From Wolbachia endosymbiont of Folsomia candida (GTDB taxonomy: Bacteria > Pseudomonadota > Alphaproteobacteria > Rickettsiales > Anaplasmataceae): a DNA stretch of 64,000 bases. The stretch's first letter is position 1, and every line of letters starts with the position of its first letter. Location of the stretch: assembly GCF_001931755.2 (NCBI RefSeq), contig NZ_CP015510.2, positions 868,001 through 932,000 of the forward strand. Reading direction: 5' to 3'. This document shows, piece after piece, positions 44,459 to 54,550 of the stretch. The position numbers were made by a program, and so were the translations under genes. Under the pieces are notes generated by a model. It was not told where the DNA came from and did not search any database. It saw only the letters and a program-made list of their open reading frames with translations.

Positions 44459-44588
44459 TATGTCATTGTATGACAACATTATCAATGAAGACAGATTCTT
44501 AAATATACTATCGATTTTTTTATATATTATCAAATTATTCATCATTACATGATATCACTTACACTATGTTTATAGTAGGGTATGAGTT
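44459..44588 (+). promoter_or_regulatory. Upstream region of the 541-residue gene
   Basis: AT-rich sequence with TTGCGT-poor but TATCACTTACACTATGTTTA-like stretches that could hold a promoter; GGG at 44578-44580 is the likely ribosome site about 8 bases before ATG 44589. I cannot fix the -10 and -35 boxes with confidence. Confidence 0.35.
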
Positions 44589-46214
44589 ATGGAAAGTGTA
44601 AAGGGAAATAATAGTGCAGTAGTTAGATTAAAGGCCGGAGCTGAAAAGTTTAATTTTAATAATTTAAGAGCAGGTCGAGATAATGAACTAGCAAATTCTG
44701 GTAAAACAATGTTCTTAGATTTTCAAAGGATGGATTTTGTTATTAACGGAAAAGCAATAGATAAAAGTCTTATTATTGCATTTAAGGAAGGAGCGAGGCA
44801 CCGCAAAAGCGAACTTTTTAACAGTGATGCTATATATAATACTGAGATTGACGATATATCTCATGAAAAAGGAACAAGAGAAATAGATACGGATCAAGGC
44901 AAAGCTTTTATTGCTTCAGTACTTGAAGATATTGAAAAAGAACTTGTAAGTGTTGGATTGGATGAAGTGTGGAATGAACATTGCGAAGATCCCAAGGTTG
45001 ATGGTCATAAAAAAACTGAGTCATATAAGGAAAAATTTAAAGAATTTTACAATGATGGCCACAGTTATATCCATCTATTACCCAAAGAGAAAGATGAAAA
45101 CAAAGATTACCGTTCATTTGCAAAAGAAGTGTTTAAAAAAATATTTAAACATGTTGGAGCAGAAGTCCCAAGTGATGCTATTTTAAATGAGCTAATCACA
45201 AATTGTAATCAAGCAGGGTATGGGGCTGGTCCCTTTATGCAAACTCAACTTGCACTTGGGCAGTCGTTCATAGTAGAAGGTACTAAAAAAGTAATAAACA
45301 TTGATTGTATTGACAAAGATAATGTGAGCATTAGATCTGATATAGAACTACCGGTATCCTTTTTAGAAAGCAACGGTATGCGTGGCGATAAGATTTGTGA
45401 TCTCTCTCATTCACTAAAATTTACACTTAAGTGTGGTAAAGGTGGTGTAACATACATAGATGGTGAAATGTCACTTACTGTTCCTGAACAGTTAAAAAAT
45501 TATAAAGATAATGGCAAAAGCTTGTTTGATATTATTAAAGAATATTTTGAAACATTCTGTACAAAATTAGGATTTAAGTTTGATACAGAAATACAAATAG
45601 AGCATGACTTAGGTCCATCATTGAAAGTATTAGATGAGACAATATCAACCACAGGATCGCATGCAAATGAAAAGTTTATCGAGCTTTTAAGCGAAAATCT
45701 CAAAGAGGTGTTATTAAGTGAAGATCTCAGAGAGAAGTTATTGGAGTCAGGAGTTGCTCTAGAAGGTGAAGATGTTGATGATATTGTTGAAGTTAGAGTA
45801 TCTACAGTTATGGATCTATTGAGTGATTATGCTAAATTGGAAGATAATAAAGAAAGCAGAGAGTTATTAATAAATGAAGTAGCGGATAATCTAGGGCTTT
45901 CTACTCAAGATAAAACAGAATCAGAAGTATTGAAGGAATTAAGCCCTTTACCTTCTTTGATAAGAGATCAGGTTAATCATAATCAAGTGCAGTCTGTTGC
46001 AAGTATTTTTACCAAGTTAATTACTGCTGGGGAAAGGAAAATATATGAAAAAGAAGGTGCGATTAATCCAATTGATGCAATTCATCAGAAGGTAAGTAAG
46101 GCAATTGTTGAACAAGAAAAAAAAGTAAACAATAAACAAGCTATAAAAAATGATACATGGGCACATAGGATAGAAGAACAGAACTTATCAAAATCACATG
46201 AACATTTACATTAA
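44589..46214 (+). CDS. Hypothetical protein, 541 residues
   Basis: No recognised domain. The N-terminal part (MESVKGNNSAVVRLKAGAEKF) is basic; the middle is globular with LGQSFIVEGTKKVINIDCIDKDNVSIRSDIELP and LKFTLKCGKGGVTYIDGEMSLTVPEQL, alternating strands of a possible beta-rich domain (about 215-310). The last 230 residues are helical and acidic (ELLSENLKEVLLSEDLREKLLES). It ends with a His-containing polar tail. No signal peptide or membrane helix. It stands alone between a MITE and a convergent gene, so context gives no clue. It looks like a lineage-specific cytosolic or exported protein. Confidence 0.7.
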   Translation: MESVKGNNSAVVRLKAGAEKFNFNNLRAGRDNELANSGKTMFLDFQRMDFVINGKAIDKSLIIAFKEGARHRKSELFNSDAIYNTEIDDISHEKGTREIDTDQGKAFIASVLEDIEKELVSVGLDEVWNEHCEDPKVDGHKKTESYKEKFKEFYNDGHSYIHLLPKEKDENKDYRSFAKEVFKKIFKHVGAEVPSDAILNELITNCNQAGYGAGPFMQTQLALGQSFIVEGTKKVINIDCIDKDNVSIRSDIELPVSFLESNGMRGDKICDLSHSLKFTLKCGKGGVTYIDGEMSLTVPEQLKNYKDNGKSLFDIIKEYFETFCTKLGFKFDTEIQIEHDLGPSLKVLDETISTTGSHANEKFIELLSENLKEVLLSEDLREKLLESGVALEGEDVDDIVEVRVSTVMDLLSDYAKLEDNKESRELLINEVADNLGLSTQDKTESEVLKELSPLPSLIRDQVNHNQVQSVASIFTKLITAGERKIYEKEGAINPIDAIHQKVSKAIVEQEKKVNNKQAIKNDTWAHRIEEQNLSKSHEHLH

Positions 46215-46255
46215 AGATACTGGTGTACAGGTAGGCTCTTTAAATATTTTAGAGT

Positions 46256-48241
46256 TTACCTACCATGTTTTTCTCTATTCACATTGTTAGATAATCTTAC
46301 ATCACAGAGAGAAGATGATGGCTGCTCATTATCAATCATTTTTTTTAAAGCTAAGGATGCAATATTGTTAATCAATTGGTTCATAGACAGCTCAATTAAA
46401 GTTCTAACTTCTTTAGGATCATACTCATCGTTTAAAATTTGCTGAGCAGCTTTCTGAACTAAAGCACAACCATCTATTTTACTAAGATTTGCAAGCCATG
46501 AAAAAAACCTAGAGCTACTTTGCTCTGTAGTAAATGCATGCTCAATTATATCTCTATAAGAATAACAGTCTTGCAAATCTGATTTCAGAGTCATTAGCAT
46601 TTTCATTATTGCATCTGAAGACGCATGCTGAAGTGCTGTAGGCATTGCAAGTATACCTGGGATATATTCTCTTTTCCAGAATTCAGGATTGAACTTTTCG
46701 GCCCCATTTATAAATTGCTTTATAAATGGTATGGCAAATTCTTTTATGCTTAAAGAAACATTATTTTTCATATAGCAATATAACTTCACTGATGTGTTTA
46801 GTAAGTGATACTCTTCATATAACAATTGATATAAGCCACAATAGCCACGTAACTTTAACAGTTCAGAAAAAAATTCTCCTATTTCTTCAATGGAGACATG
46901 ATGACGTATTAATTGCAATATTATATAATCCACACCAAAACTTGCGTTTGGCTTATTAAGGATAATATTTCTAAAATCATTAAATAAAAACTCACGGTAT
47001 GTGAACGTATCGTTATTGACGATATTAGTGGTATTAGAAGCAATAATTTGAATGAATCTTTTTATCCGTTCCAAAGATAATACTTTTATTCCTATTAGCC
47101 TATTTAAGAAATGGTAGAAGATTGGATGAGAGTGATAATATATGGGATAGATGTTTAAACTTCTTACATAACCAGGTAGATTGCCACATACAATTCCGTT
47201 TCTTATCTGAGATTTTTTAATAAAGTTATCTATGTCTGTTTGTGAATAAACATTTGCTGGAGAATTAGAAAGTATTGCATTTATCCCTATAATAAAATTT
47301 TCTATTTCTTTAGGAGAATCCTTCCTATCGGCACTCAATGTTAAGTCTAAAATATGTGAATCTACTAATTGTAATATTATATTACTCACCTGCTTCAGAC
47401 TAAAGCGTTTATCTGATTTTAGTAATTTCAAAAAGCTATCTTTATAATGTGCTAATTTTATTAAGCCATCTCGTGGTAAATTAACAAAAAAATCCTTTAT
47501 TTCCTCTGTTTCCTCATTGCGATCAGAAAAGCTTAAAATTTCAGCAATTATTTCTATGAGCTGTCTGTAGTAATCGCATTTTTTTGTATGGTTCTCTGTA
47601 CTCAGTACTACATTTAGCAAAATATCGGCTGTAACAAGGTCTTTTATGGTAAATTCACCAATGTCATCTAAAGATGTACAACTTTTTAATTCGCTGATAA
47701 GTGTCATTACTCCGCTGGAAAGCTCAACTTCTTTTGCAACTATCTCTAGGTACCTAACAATAGTTGAAATGTTCCGTGGTGCAATGTAAAACCAGTCATG
47801 TTCCATCTTTGAAGCTATAGCCTGGGTGATTTTTGCAACTTGCTCGAATGTAATGTTTTTTCTTATATTTCCAGTTTGATCAAACCTTAGAGTAATAAAA
47901 ATGCTTAACAGTTCATCTACGGCATGTAAAAGGAATGGAATTTTACAACGTAAGTTATCTAATGCATCTTTTATATCAAAAGATCTAAATAAATTATTTA
48001 CTATGTGAGAAAGGTCTGCATCTATATCTATATCTTTTTTTACTAGGATCTTTGTAAAATTATTTACTTCTCTTTTAAGCAGTGTTTCTTCTATGTATTC
48101 CTTAGCTTCTTCATACGTCTCTCCCAAATCAACCTCATTTGAATATAACGATAACAAACCTTTCTGGTATAGATCGATGCTCCTACCTAGGTAAGCCCGT
48201 ATAACTGCACGTATAAAACTTGATTTAGCAATATTAAGCAT
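46256..48241 (-). CDS. Hypothetical large helical protein, 661 residues
   Basis: Almost entirely helical by composition, Leu/Ile/Ser-rich, without membrane helix or signal. Repeated helical hairpins give an armadillo/HEAT-like impression (for example LVKKDIDIDADLSHIVNNLFRSFDIKDALDNL and HASSDAIMKMLMTLKSDLQDC), but I could not define a repeat period. The ATG at 48241 has GTGAGGA upstream, a good ribosome site. The C-terminus is polar (DVRLSNNVNREKHGR). It converges with the 541-residue gene, 41 bases apart. Function unknown. Confidence 0.7.
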   Translation of the reverse strand: MLNIAKSSFIRAVIRAYLGRSIDLYQKGLLSLYSNEVDLGETYEEAKEYIEETLLKREVNNFTKILVKKDIDIDADLSHIVNNLFRSFDIKDALDNLRCKIPFLLHAVDELLSIFITLRFDQTGNIRKNITFEQVAKITQAIASKMEHDWFYIAPRNISTIVRYLEIVAKEVELSSGVMTLISELKSCTSLDDIGEFTIKDLVTADILLNVVLSTENHTKKCDYYRQLIEIIAEILSFSDRNEETEEIKDFFVNLPRDGLIKLAHYKDSFLKLLKSDKRFSLKQVSNIILQLVDSHILDLTLSADRKDSPKEIENFIIGINAILSNSPANVYSQTDIDNFIKKSQIRNGIVCGNLPGYVRSLNIYPIYYHSHPIFYHFLNRLIGIKVLSLERIKRFIQIIASNTTNIVNNDTFTYREFLFNDFRNIILNKPNASFGVDYIILQLIRHHVSIEEIGEFFSELLKLRGYCGLYQLLYEEYHLLNTSVKLYCYMKNNVSLSIKEFAIPFIKQFINGAEKFNPEFWKREYIPGILAMPTALQHASSDAIMKMLMTLKSDLQDCYSYRDIIEHAFTTEQSSSRFFSWLANLSKIDGCALVQKAAQQILNDEYDPKEVRTLIELSMNQLINNIASLALKKMIDNEQPSSSLCDVRLSNNVNREKHGR

Positions 48242-48387
48242 ATTTCCTCACTTTTACGCTCAAATTAGTTTACCATAAAATTTTATCTATTGCAACTAAA
48301 ACTCTATTTGCTATGAAGATATACTGCTTTACTTACACCTGATAATTTTGATATATTAGTTAAGTTCAAATCTATAGAAGTTTATAA

Positions 48388-49386
48388 ATGGCAGCCTTAA
48401 GTGTAAGAGAAGCTTTATGCATAGCGATTAGAGAGGAAATGCAAAGTAACCATGATGTATTCATCATGGGTGAAGAAGTTGCGGAGTATGATGGTGCATA
48501 TAAAGTAACTAAAGGGTTACTAAAAGAGTTTGGAGAGGATAGGGTGGTTGACACTCCTATCACCGAGCACGGATTTGCTGGTCTGGCTGTCGGAGCAGCA
48601 TTTGCTGGATTGAAACCTATAGTAGAGTTTATGACTTTTAACTTTTCTATGCAGGCTATTGATCAAATTGTAAATTCTGCAGCAAAAACAAATTATATGT
48701 CAGGTGGACAGCTTGGATGTTCAATAGTATTTCGTGGACCAAATGGTGCTGCAGCAAGGGTTGCTGCGCAACACTCTCAGTGCTTTGCATCCTGGTACTC
48801 ACATATACCTGGATTAAAAGTAATAGCACCTTATTTTGCTTCCGATTGCAGGGGGTTGCTTAAAGCTGCAATTCGTGATCCGAATCCTGTTATATTTTTA
48901 GAAAATGAGATAGCTTATGGGCATGAGCATGAAGTTTCTGATTCAGAATTATCAAACAAAGACTATTTAGTAGAAATAGGCAAAGCCGCTGTTATACGCA
49001 AAGGAAAAGATGTAACTATTACTGCTTTTTCACTAAAAGTAATGGATGCTTTAAATGCGGCTGATTTACTTGCTGGTGAAGGTATAGAAGCTGAGGTAGT
49101 TGATTTAAGGACATTAAGGCCGATTGATGTTGAAACCATTATCAACTCTGTCAAAAAAACTAATAGATTAGTTAGTATAGAGGAAGGATGGCCATTTGCA
49201 GGAATAGGGGCGGAACTTTCAGCTATTGTTATGGAGCAGGGATTTGATTATCTTGACGCTCCAGTTGTACGAGTAACCGGCAAAGATATTCCACTTCCGT
49301 ATGCTGCAAATCTAGAAAAAAAAGCATTACCACAAGTGGAAGATATAGTTGAAGCTGTACGTAAAGTTTGTTTTAGGAAAAATTAA
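48388..49386 (+). CDS. pdhB: Pyruvate dehydrogenase E1 component, beta subunit
   Basis: 332 residues, full length. It pairs with the alpha subunit encoded at 166-1137. Landmarks are the ThDP-activating Glu in [20 protein letters not shown] near 27-46, [32 protein letters not shown] near 54-85, [16 protein letters not shown] near 112, and [17 protein letters not shown] near 264. No lipoyl domain is attached. It stands alone behind a 146-base spacer. Confidence 0.97.
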   Translation: MAALSVREALCIAIREEMQSNHDVFIMGEEVAEYDGAYKVTKGLLKEFGEDRVVDTPITEHGFAGLAVGAAFAGLKPIVEFMTFNFSMQAIDQIVNSAAKTNYMSGGQLGCSIVFRGPNGAAARVAAQHSQCFASWYSHIPGLKVIAPYFASDCRGLLKAAIRDPNPVIFLENEIAYGHEHEVSDSELSNKDYLVEIGKAAVIRKGKDVTITAFSLKVMDALNAADLLAGEGIEAEVVDLRTLRPIDVETIINSVKKTNRLVSIEEGWPFAGIGAELSAIVMEQGFDYLDAPVVRVTGKDIPLPYAANLEKKALPQVEDIVEAVRKVCFRKN

Positions 49387-49532
49387 GCCTTACGCATAGA
49401 CTCCTGAAAAAGAACATTCCATATATTATCTAAAACTCTAACTTGTTCCAGTGAAGTAACTATATGTTTTTATTAGCATAATATTAATATTATTATGTTA
49501 CTATATTAGTAATTATTATTAGGGAATTTATT

Positions 49533-50573
49533 ATGGCGCAATATAGGAATAATTTAGATAATCTACATTCTAGGCAAAATTTGGACCAGCAAGATGTTGC
49601 TAGATACTACGGAATTTATGAGTTACTTAACATAATGGGTAATAATTTAAGACAAGAAACTAGAGAAATAGTTAAAATTGAATTGAGTAAAATGGAGGAA
49701 AAAATATTAAGATCAGCTGAAAATATAGCTAAAGTGGTAGCTCATGACAAAGCTCAGCAAACAAAGGACAGAATATTACAGCAAGTCGATAAGGTAGTAG
49801 AGTCAGTTAACGAAAATGCAGGAAATGCAGCTAGAAATGCAGCTGAAAAAGCAGTAAAAAATGTAGCACCAGAAGTTGTAAAGCTGCTAAAGCCAGAAAT
49901 GAAATTTCAAATAGAAAAAGTAGTAAATGAACAAGTTAAACAGCAAGTTGATAAGGCAGTAGAGTCAGTTAATGCAAGTGCAGAAAAAGCAGCTGAAAAA
50001 GCAGTAAAAAATCTAGCACCAGAAGTTATAAAGCTGCTAAAGCCAGAAATGAAATTTCAAATAGACAAAGCAGTAAATGAACAAGTTAAACAGCAAGTCG
50101 ATAAGGTAGCAGATTCAGTTAACGCAAAGGCGGAAAATGCAGTAAAAAATGTAGTACCAGAAGTTATAAAGCTGCTAAAGCCAGAAATGAAACTGCAAAT
50201 AGATAAAATAGTAAGTGAACAAGTTAAACAGCAAATTAATAAGGCAGTAGAGTCAGTGAACGAAAATGCGGAAAATGCAGCTAGAAATGCAGCTGAAAAA
50301 GCAGTAAAAAATATAGCACCAGAAGTTATAAAGCTGCTGAAGCCAGAAATGAAATTTCAAATAGAAAAAGTAATAAATGAACAAGTTAAAAAGACTATGG
50401 ATGAAAAATATCAATTTATGAAGGATATCACAGAAAAGTTTGAATATGACATGACAGAAGCAAAAGCTTCTATTTTAAAAGCTAGCGCAGAAAACTTTCG
50501 CGAGAGTGCAGAATCACTGAAGGCCATTGCAGAGAGCGAAACATGTACAGTTCAAGACTCAATGTATTTTTAA
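49533..50573 (+). CDS. Coiled-coil protein with four apolipoprotein/synuclein-like repeats
   Basis: 346 residues. The unit A-V-K-N-x-(A/V)-P-E-V-(I/V)-K-L-L-K-P-E-M-K-(F/L)-Q-I followed by EQVKQQ(V/I)(D/N)KA occurs four times between about 105 and 290, with 46-54 residues per unit; Ala/Lys/Glu/Val patterning is that of an amphipathic lipid- or filament-binding helix. The last 60 residues are a further helix with Cys near the end. No signal peptide. AGGGAA precedes the ATG. The Wolbachia effector WalE1 (WD0830) is described as actin-localising with a synuclein-like helical domain; this protein could be its ortholog or relative, which I cannot verify here. Confidence 0.75.
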   Translation: MAQYRNNLDNLHSRQNLDQQDVARYYGIYELLNIMGNNLRQETREIVKIELSKMEEKILRSAENIAKVVAHDKAQQTKDRILQQVDKVVESVNENAGNAARNAAEKAVKNVAPEVVKLLKPEMKFQIEKVVNEQVKQQVDKAVESVNASAEKAAEKAVKNLAPEVIKLLKPEMKFQIDKAVNEQVKQQVDKVADSVNAKAENAVKNVVPEVIKLLKPEMKLQIDKIVSEQVKQQINKAVESVNENAENAARNAAEKAVKNIAPEVIKLLKPEMKFQIEKVINEQVKKTMDEKYQFMKDITEKFEYDMTEAKASILKASAENFRESAESLKAIAESETCTVQDSMYF

Positions 50574-50621
50574 CCATAGGAGGAGTTATTCTGTAATTTA
50601 AAACGCACACTATTTCTACGA

Positions 50622-52115
50622 TTATTCTGAATCAGCTGATAGGCTAGACAGTTGATAAGAATAATTTGGAGCCTCTTGTGTGATTATTATATCGTGAGCA
50701 TGGCTCTCTCTTAGTCCAGATGCAGTAACGGCAATAAATTTGCAGTTTTCCTTCATTTCCTCTATATTTTTATTGCCAGTATACCCCATTGAAGCTTGTA
50801 GCCCACCAATTAACTGATGTATCACTCCTGAAACTGGACCTTTAAATGGAACTCTTCCTTCCACGCCTTGTGGAACTAATTTGAGTTTTGAATCCTTATC
50901 TTGAAAATAACGGCTAGCTGAACCTCGTTTCATTGCACCAATAGACCCCATCCCACGATAGCATTTATATGCTCTGCCTTTATACATAACAATCTCACCT
51001 GGGCTTTCGTCAGTGCCTGCAAAGATCGAACCGATCATTACGGAATCTGCACCAGCCGCAATAGCTTTTGCAACATCTCCTGAGTATTTTATTCCACCAT
51101 CTGCAATTAATCTAACATTCCTTGATTTACACGTTTCTGCAATGTTTTGAATTGCAGAGAACTGTGGCACACCAACACCAGTAACTACTCTTGTAGTGCA
51201 TATTGAGCCTGGACCTATGCCAACTTTTACTGCATCAACACCTGCATCAATTAAAGCTTCAGCAGCTTCTTTTGTTACGATATTTCCTCCGATTATTTGC
51301 ACGTCTTTATGCATTTTCTTTATTTCTTTAATAGTGTTAATAACACCAGTAGAGTGACCGTGAGCAGTATCTACAATAACTACATCAACCTCTTCACTAA
51401 TTAAAGCTGCACACCTTTCTATGCCATCTTTTTTACCAGTGCCAATTGCAGCAGCAACCCTGAGCCGTCCTTTACTATCTTTGCATGAGTTTGGATATTT
51501 ATTGTATTTTTCAATGTCTTTAACTGTGATTAAACCTATACAGCAAGAATTTTCATCCACGACCAAAAGTTTTTCTATTCTATTTTGATGCAATAATTTC
51601 ATTGCGGATGTACTGTCTACTACTTTCTCTTGCACTGTGATTAGTTTATCTTTCGTCATTACTTCGGAAACTTTTATACCCATATTTTCGTCTTCGATAA
51701 ACCTAACATCCCGGTTAGTTAAAATTCCAACCAATTTATGCTGATCAACTACAGGAATTCCAGAATAACTATATTCCCTCATTAATGAGATTGCTTCTGC
51801 AACTGTTTTATCTGGAGAAATCGTAATGGGATTGTAAACAATCCAGCTCTCATATTTTTTTACCTTTCTAACTTCTGCGACTTGCTCATCTATCGATAAA
51901 TTCTTATGTATAGAGCCTATTCCACCGTGCTGAGCAATGGCTATTGCAAGACCTGATTCAGTTACAGTGTCCATTGCAGAAGATATGAGAGGAATATTTA
52001 GTTCTATATTATTTGTTAAATAAGTTTTCGTGTCTGCGTCGCGAGGCAGTATGTCAGAATATGCTGGTAATAAGAGAACGTCGTCAAACGAGTAACAAAT
52101 TTCTATCTTTTTCAT
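50622..52115 (-). CDS. guaB: Inosine-5'-monophosphate dehydrogenase
   Basis: 497 residues. It oxidises IMP to XMP, the committed step to [20 protein letters not shown] start, two CBS domains (about 95-205, with [23 protein letters not shown]), the catalytic loop [21 protein letters not shown] near 298-318 with the nucleophilic Cys, [17 protein letters not shown] near 336, and the flap GSASRYFQ near 400. It is monocistronic and reads toward the coiled-coil gene. Confidence 0.97.
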   Translation of the reverse strand: MKKIEICYSFDDVLLLPAYSDILPRDADTKTYLTNNIELNIPLISSAMDTVTESGLAIAIAQHGGIGSIHKNLSIDEQVAEVRKVKKYESWIVYNPITISPDKTVAEAISLMREYSYSGIPVVDQHKLVGILTNRDVRFIEDENMGIKVSEVMTKDKLITVQEKVVDSTSAMKLLHQNRIEKLLVVDENSCCIGLITVKDIEKYNKYPNSCKDSKGRLRVAAAIGTGKKDGIERCAALISEEVDVVIVDTAHGHSTGVINTIKEIKKMHKDVQIIGGNIVTKEAAEALIDAGVDAVKVGIGPGSICTTRVVTGVGVPQFSAIQNIAETCKSRNVRLIADGGIKYSGDVAKAIAAGADSVMIGSIFAGTDESPGEIVMYKGRAYKCYRGMGSIGAMKRGSASRYFQDKDSKLKLVPQGVEGRVPFKGPVSGVIHQLIGGLQASMGYTGNKNIEEMKENCKFIAVTASGLRESHAHDIIITQEAPNYSYQLSSLSADSE

Positions 52116-52203
52116 AAGCTTTATTTAAAGTTTATACACCAATTGATTAAATTGCAACAGAGCTCTTCAAATTTAACTGATGAGAGGGTTTTACAGGAAC
52201 TAA

Positions 52204-52343
52204 ACTTCTTTCAAAACTCGCTTTTGAGAGGCAAGTGCTAGGAGCACACGGAGCGGAAAACCGGAGTGTATTGAATATACATGAGGATTTGAGCACTGAA
52301 GCGACAACGCAATTGCCCACAGAAGTAGAGTTTCGAGAGAAGT
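52204..52343. repeat. 140-base structured intergenic element
   Basis: The ends ACTTCTTTCAAAACTC (52204-52219) and GAGTTTCGAGAGAAGT (52328-52343) pair at 14 of 16 positions. Inside are small hairpins: GTGCT-AGG-AGCAC near 52236, CGG-AAAA-CCG near 52254, the near-palindrome TGTATTGAATATACA near 52267 and GCAATTGC near 52310. GC content is higher than in the surroundings. It lies between guaB and the dioxygenase-like gene. It may be a small mobile repeat or a structured RNA. Confidence 0.6.
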
Positions 52344-52347
52344 ATAC

Positions 52348-52998
52348 TTATTTTGTACCAGAGAATTTACTATACCCACCCAAGGTAATATTAAACGTAT
52401 AGGTTTTTATGACTTGATCATTATAAGTAAATGGGGCTATTAGAAGGCTTGCAAGCCCGCTATCAATGAAATCCTCAAGAACAGGATCAACACAATTGTC
52501 ACAATTATGGTCACTAAAAAATATCTGTGTTGTGAACTCCGGAAAATCTGGATGTTGGACTAAGAAGTTGACGTATGGCGCTCTATCAGCACTTTTACCT
52601 GGCATGATAGTAATAAAATTATAGTATCCAAGATTATTTGCTATAGATCTTCCTGACCCAGCGAAATCCTGATCGAGTTGATTATCTTCTATATTCTCAT
52701 CATAATTATTCACACCATACGCATTCGCATGCCACATAGAAACTACAGCATTTTGTATTGGTAAACAATTTACGTCGGTAACTCTACCAACTATATGTAT
52801 TAATTCCCCAACTGCACTGTTTGGAGAACCAGGCTTTCTTCGTAAATTATTTGAAGTGTGAAAAGTTTTTGGTCTCGCATCAATGTCATATATCTCTGGG
52901 GTTTCAATGCAGTTGAGCAAAACAGGGTCAGCTGCAAATAATGGCAGACTACACATAACTTGCGCTAAAAATACTAATAAGATATTTTTCACATTCAT
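52348..52998 (-). CDS. Exported intradiol dioxygenase-like protein, iron site degenerate
   Basis: 216 residues. A signal peptide (MNVKNILLVFLAQVMCSLPLFAA) is followed by a domain with the intradiol ring-cleavage fold: GRVTDVNCLPIQNAVVSMWHANAYGVNNY near 70-98 and NNLGYYNFITIMPGKS near 121-136. In active enzymes the next segment is R-P-x-H-I-H-F, giving two His ligands to Fe(III); here it reads RAPYVNFLV, so both His are replaced (Tyr and Asn). A third His lies in QHPDF and a DHNCDNC segment adds two Cys. Catechol cleavage is therefore doubtful; the protein may have a structural or binding role in the periplasm. Confidence 0.8.
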   Translation of the reverse strand: MNVKNILLVFLAQVMCSLPLFAADPVLLNCIETPEIYDIDARPKTFHTSNNLRRKPGSPNSAVGELIHIVGRVTDVNCLPIQNAVVSMWHANAYGVNNYDENIEDNQLDQDFAGSGRSIANNLGYYNFITIMPGKSADRAPYVNFLVQHPDFPEFTTQIFFSDHNCDNCVDPVLEDFIDSGLASLLIAPFTYNDQVIKTYTFNITLGGYSKFSGTK

Positions 52999-53113
52999 TT
53001 TATTCGTAATATTTTTTTCACATTATAGCAGCTTTTTTTTTTTGTTAAAGATTAGACTTACTACATAACGTATGCTGAATAACATTAATCTACTTCGAGG
53101 CTTGTTGATAAAA

Positions 53114-53186
53114 TGATCCCAGTGTGATTTGAACACACGACCTACTGATTAAGAGTCAGCCGCTCTACCAACTGAGCTATGGGATC
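53114..53186 (-). tRNA. tRNA-Lys (anticodon CUU)
   Basis: On the complement the sequence folds as a standard cloverleaf: acceptor GATCCCA pairs with TGGGATC, D arm TAGCTCAGTTGGTAGAGC, anticodon loop CTCTTAA reading CTT, T arm GTGTGTTCAAATCACAC. CCA is not encoded. It reads Lys codon AAG. It sits 8 bases from the sucB stop. Confidence 0.95.
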
Positions 53187-53194
53187 GTATTAGT

Positions 53195-54376
53195 CTATAT
53201 TTCCAAAACTAATCTATTTGGATCTTCGATATAATTTTTTATTTTAATAAGAAAAGTCACAGCTCCTTTACCATCAACTATCCTGTGGTCATAAGATAAA
53301 GCGATGTACATCATGGGCCTTAGCTCTATTGAATTGCCAACAGCAACCGGTCTATTTTGTATTGAGTGCATTCCAAGTATCCCAGACTGCGGAGGATTTA
53401 TTATTGGTGTTGAAAGCAGCGATCCATACACTCCACCATTTGAAATAGTAAATGTTGCACCTTCCATTTCTGACACCTGCAATTTGCCTTCACGGGCTTT
53501 TTTGCCAAGCGCAACTAAAGTCAACTCTATTTCAGCAAATGACATCAGATCAGCATTTCGAATAACAGGCACTACAAGACCTTTCTCAGTTCCAACAGCA
53601 ACTCCTATATCATAGTAATTTTTGTATATGATTTCATCTCCTGAGATCTCAGCGTTAATTTCGGCGATCTCTTTCAGTGCTTGCACCGCTGCTTTGATAA
53701 AAAACGACATAAAACCCAGTTTTATTCCGTATTTCTTTTCAAAAGTGTCTTTATATTTTGCTCTTAAATCCATCACATTTTTCATGTCAATTTCATTAAA
53801 GGTGGTAAGTATAGCAGCGGTATTTTGTGATGCCTTCAAGCGAGCAGCTATCACTTGCCTTATTTTGCTCATTTTTACTCGTTTTTCGCCTCGTTCTCCG
53901 CTTTTTATAGGCAACTCGTATTGTTTTGCAGCAGGCTGCTCTTCTGCAACTGCGCTTTTGTTCATATGGCCTATAACATCCGCTTTTGTTACTCTTTCTC
54001 CAGTGCCAGTTCCTTTAATATTTTCTGGATTAATTGAATTTTCTTCCATCATTTTGCGAGCAGATGGCGCATCTTTTTTGCTATCGTTCTCGCTTGTATC
54101 TTCTTTTTTTGCCTCCACAGTCTGTGCTGCACCAACAGAAAGTTTTGCCAATAATTGATCAGGACTTATTACATCATCTTCCTTCACAAAAAATTCAGTT
54201 ATATTTCCCGGTGCTTCTGCAGTTAATTCAAGCGCTGTTTTATCGGTTTCAATTTCGAAAATTAAATCATCTACCTTTACTTCCTCGCCAATATTTTTCT
54301 TTATTTTTACTATGCCTTCCGTGACTGATTCGCCACCAAGAGTTTTTGGCGCTCTAATTTCTATAATTTTGTTCAT
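53195..54376 (-). CDS. sucB: Dihydrolipoamide succinyltransferase (E2 of 2-oxoglutarate dehydrogenase)
   Basis: 393 residues. One lipoyl domain (2-77) has the modified Lys in [12 protein letters not shown] near 44. A flexible linker leads to the E3-binding domain ([36 protein letters not shown], residues 109-143, given in part here). The catalytic domain has [29 protein letters not shown] near 305-333 and the active-site [16 protein letters not shown] near 366. It transfers succinyl to CoA in the TCA cycle, sharing E3 with pyruvate dehydrogenase. Confidence 0.96.
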   Translation of the reverse strand: MNKIIEIRAPKTLGGESVTEGIVKIKKNIGEEVKVDDLIFEIETDKTALELTAEAPGNITEFFVKEDDVISPDQLLAKLSVGAAQTVEAKKEDTSENDSKKDAPSARKMMEENSINPENIKGTGTGERVTKADVIGHMNKSAVAEEQPAAKQYELPIKSGERGEKRVKMSKIRQVIAARLKASQNTAAILTTFNEIDMKNVMDLRAKYKDTFEKKYGIKLGFMSFFIKAAVQALKEIAEINAEISGDEIIYKNYYDIGVAVGTEKGLVVPVIRNADLMSFAEIELTLVALGKKAREGKLQVSEMEGATFTISNGGVYGSLLSTPIINPPQSGILGMHSIQNRPVAVGNSIELRPMMYIALSYDHRIVDGKGAVTFLIKIKNYIEDPNRLVLEI

Positions 54377-54550
54377 AAAAAAATTTTCTGTACAAATTCG
54401 CTATAGAATTTATACATGAAAAAAAGTTTCTAATAAACTAATAAATGTATTGAAGCATTAAAAAATGCGTATCTACTCAAAACAGTTGCGAAAGAGAAGA
54501 GGGTGGCTAGACATACTTTTACAGTGTGCCATAACCGAGAGGGTAGGGGA

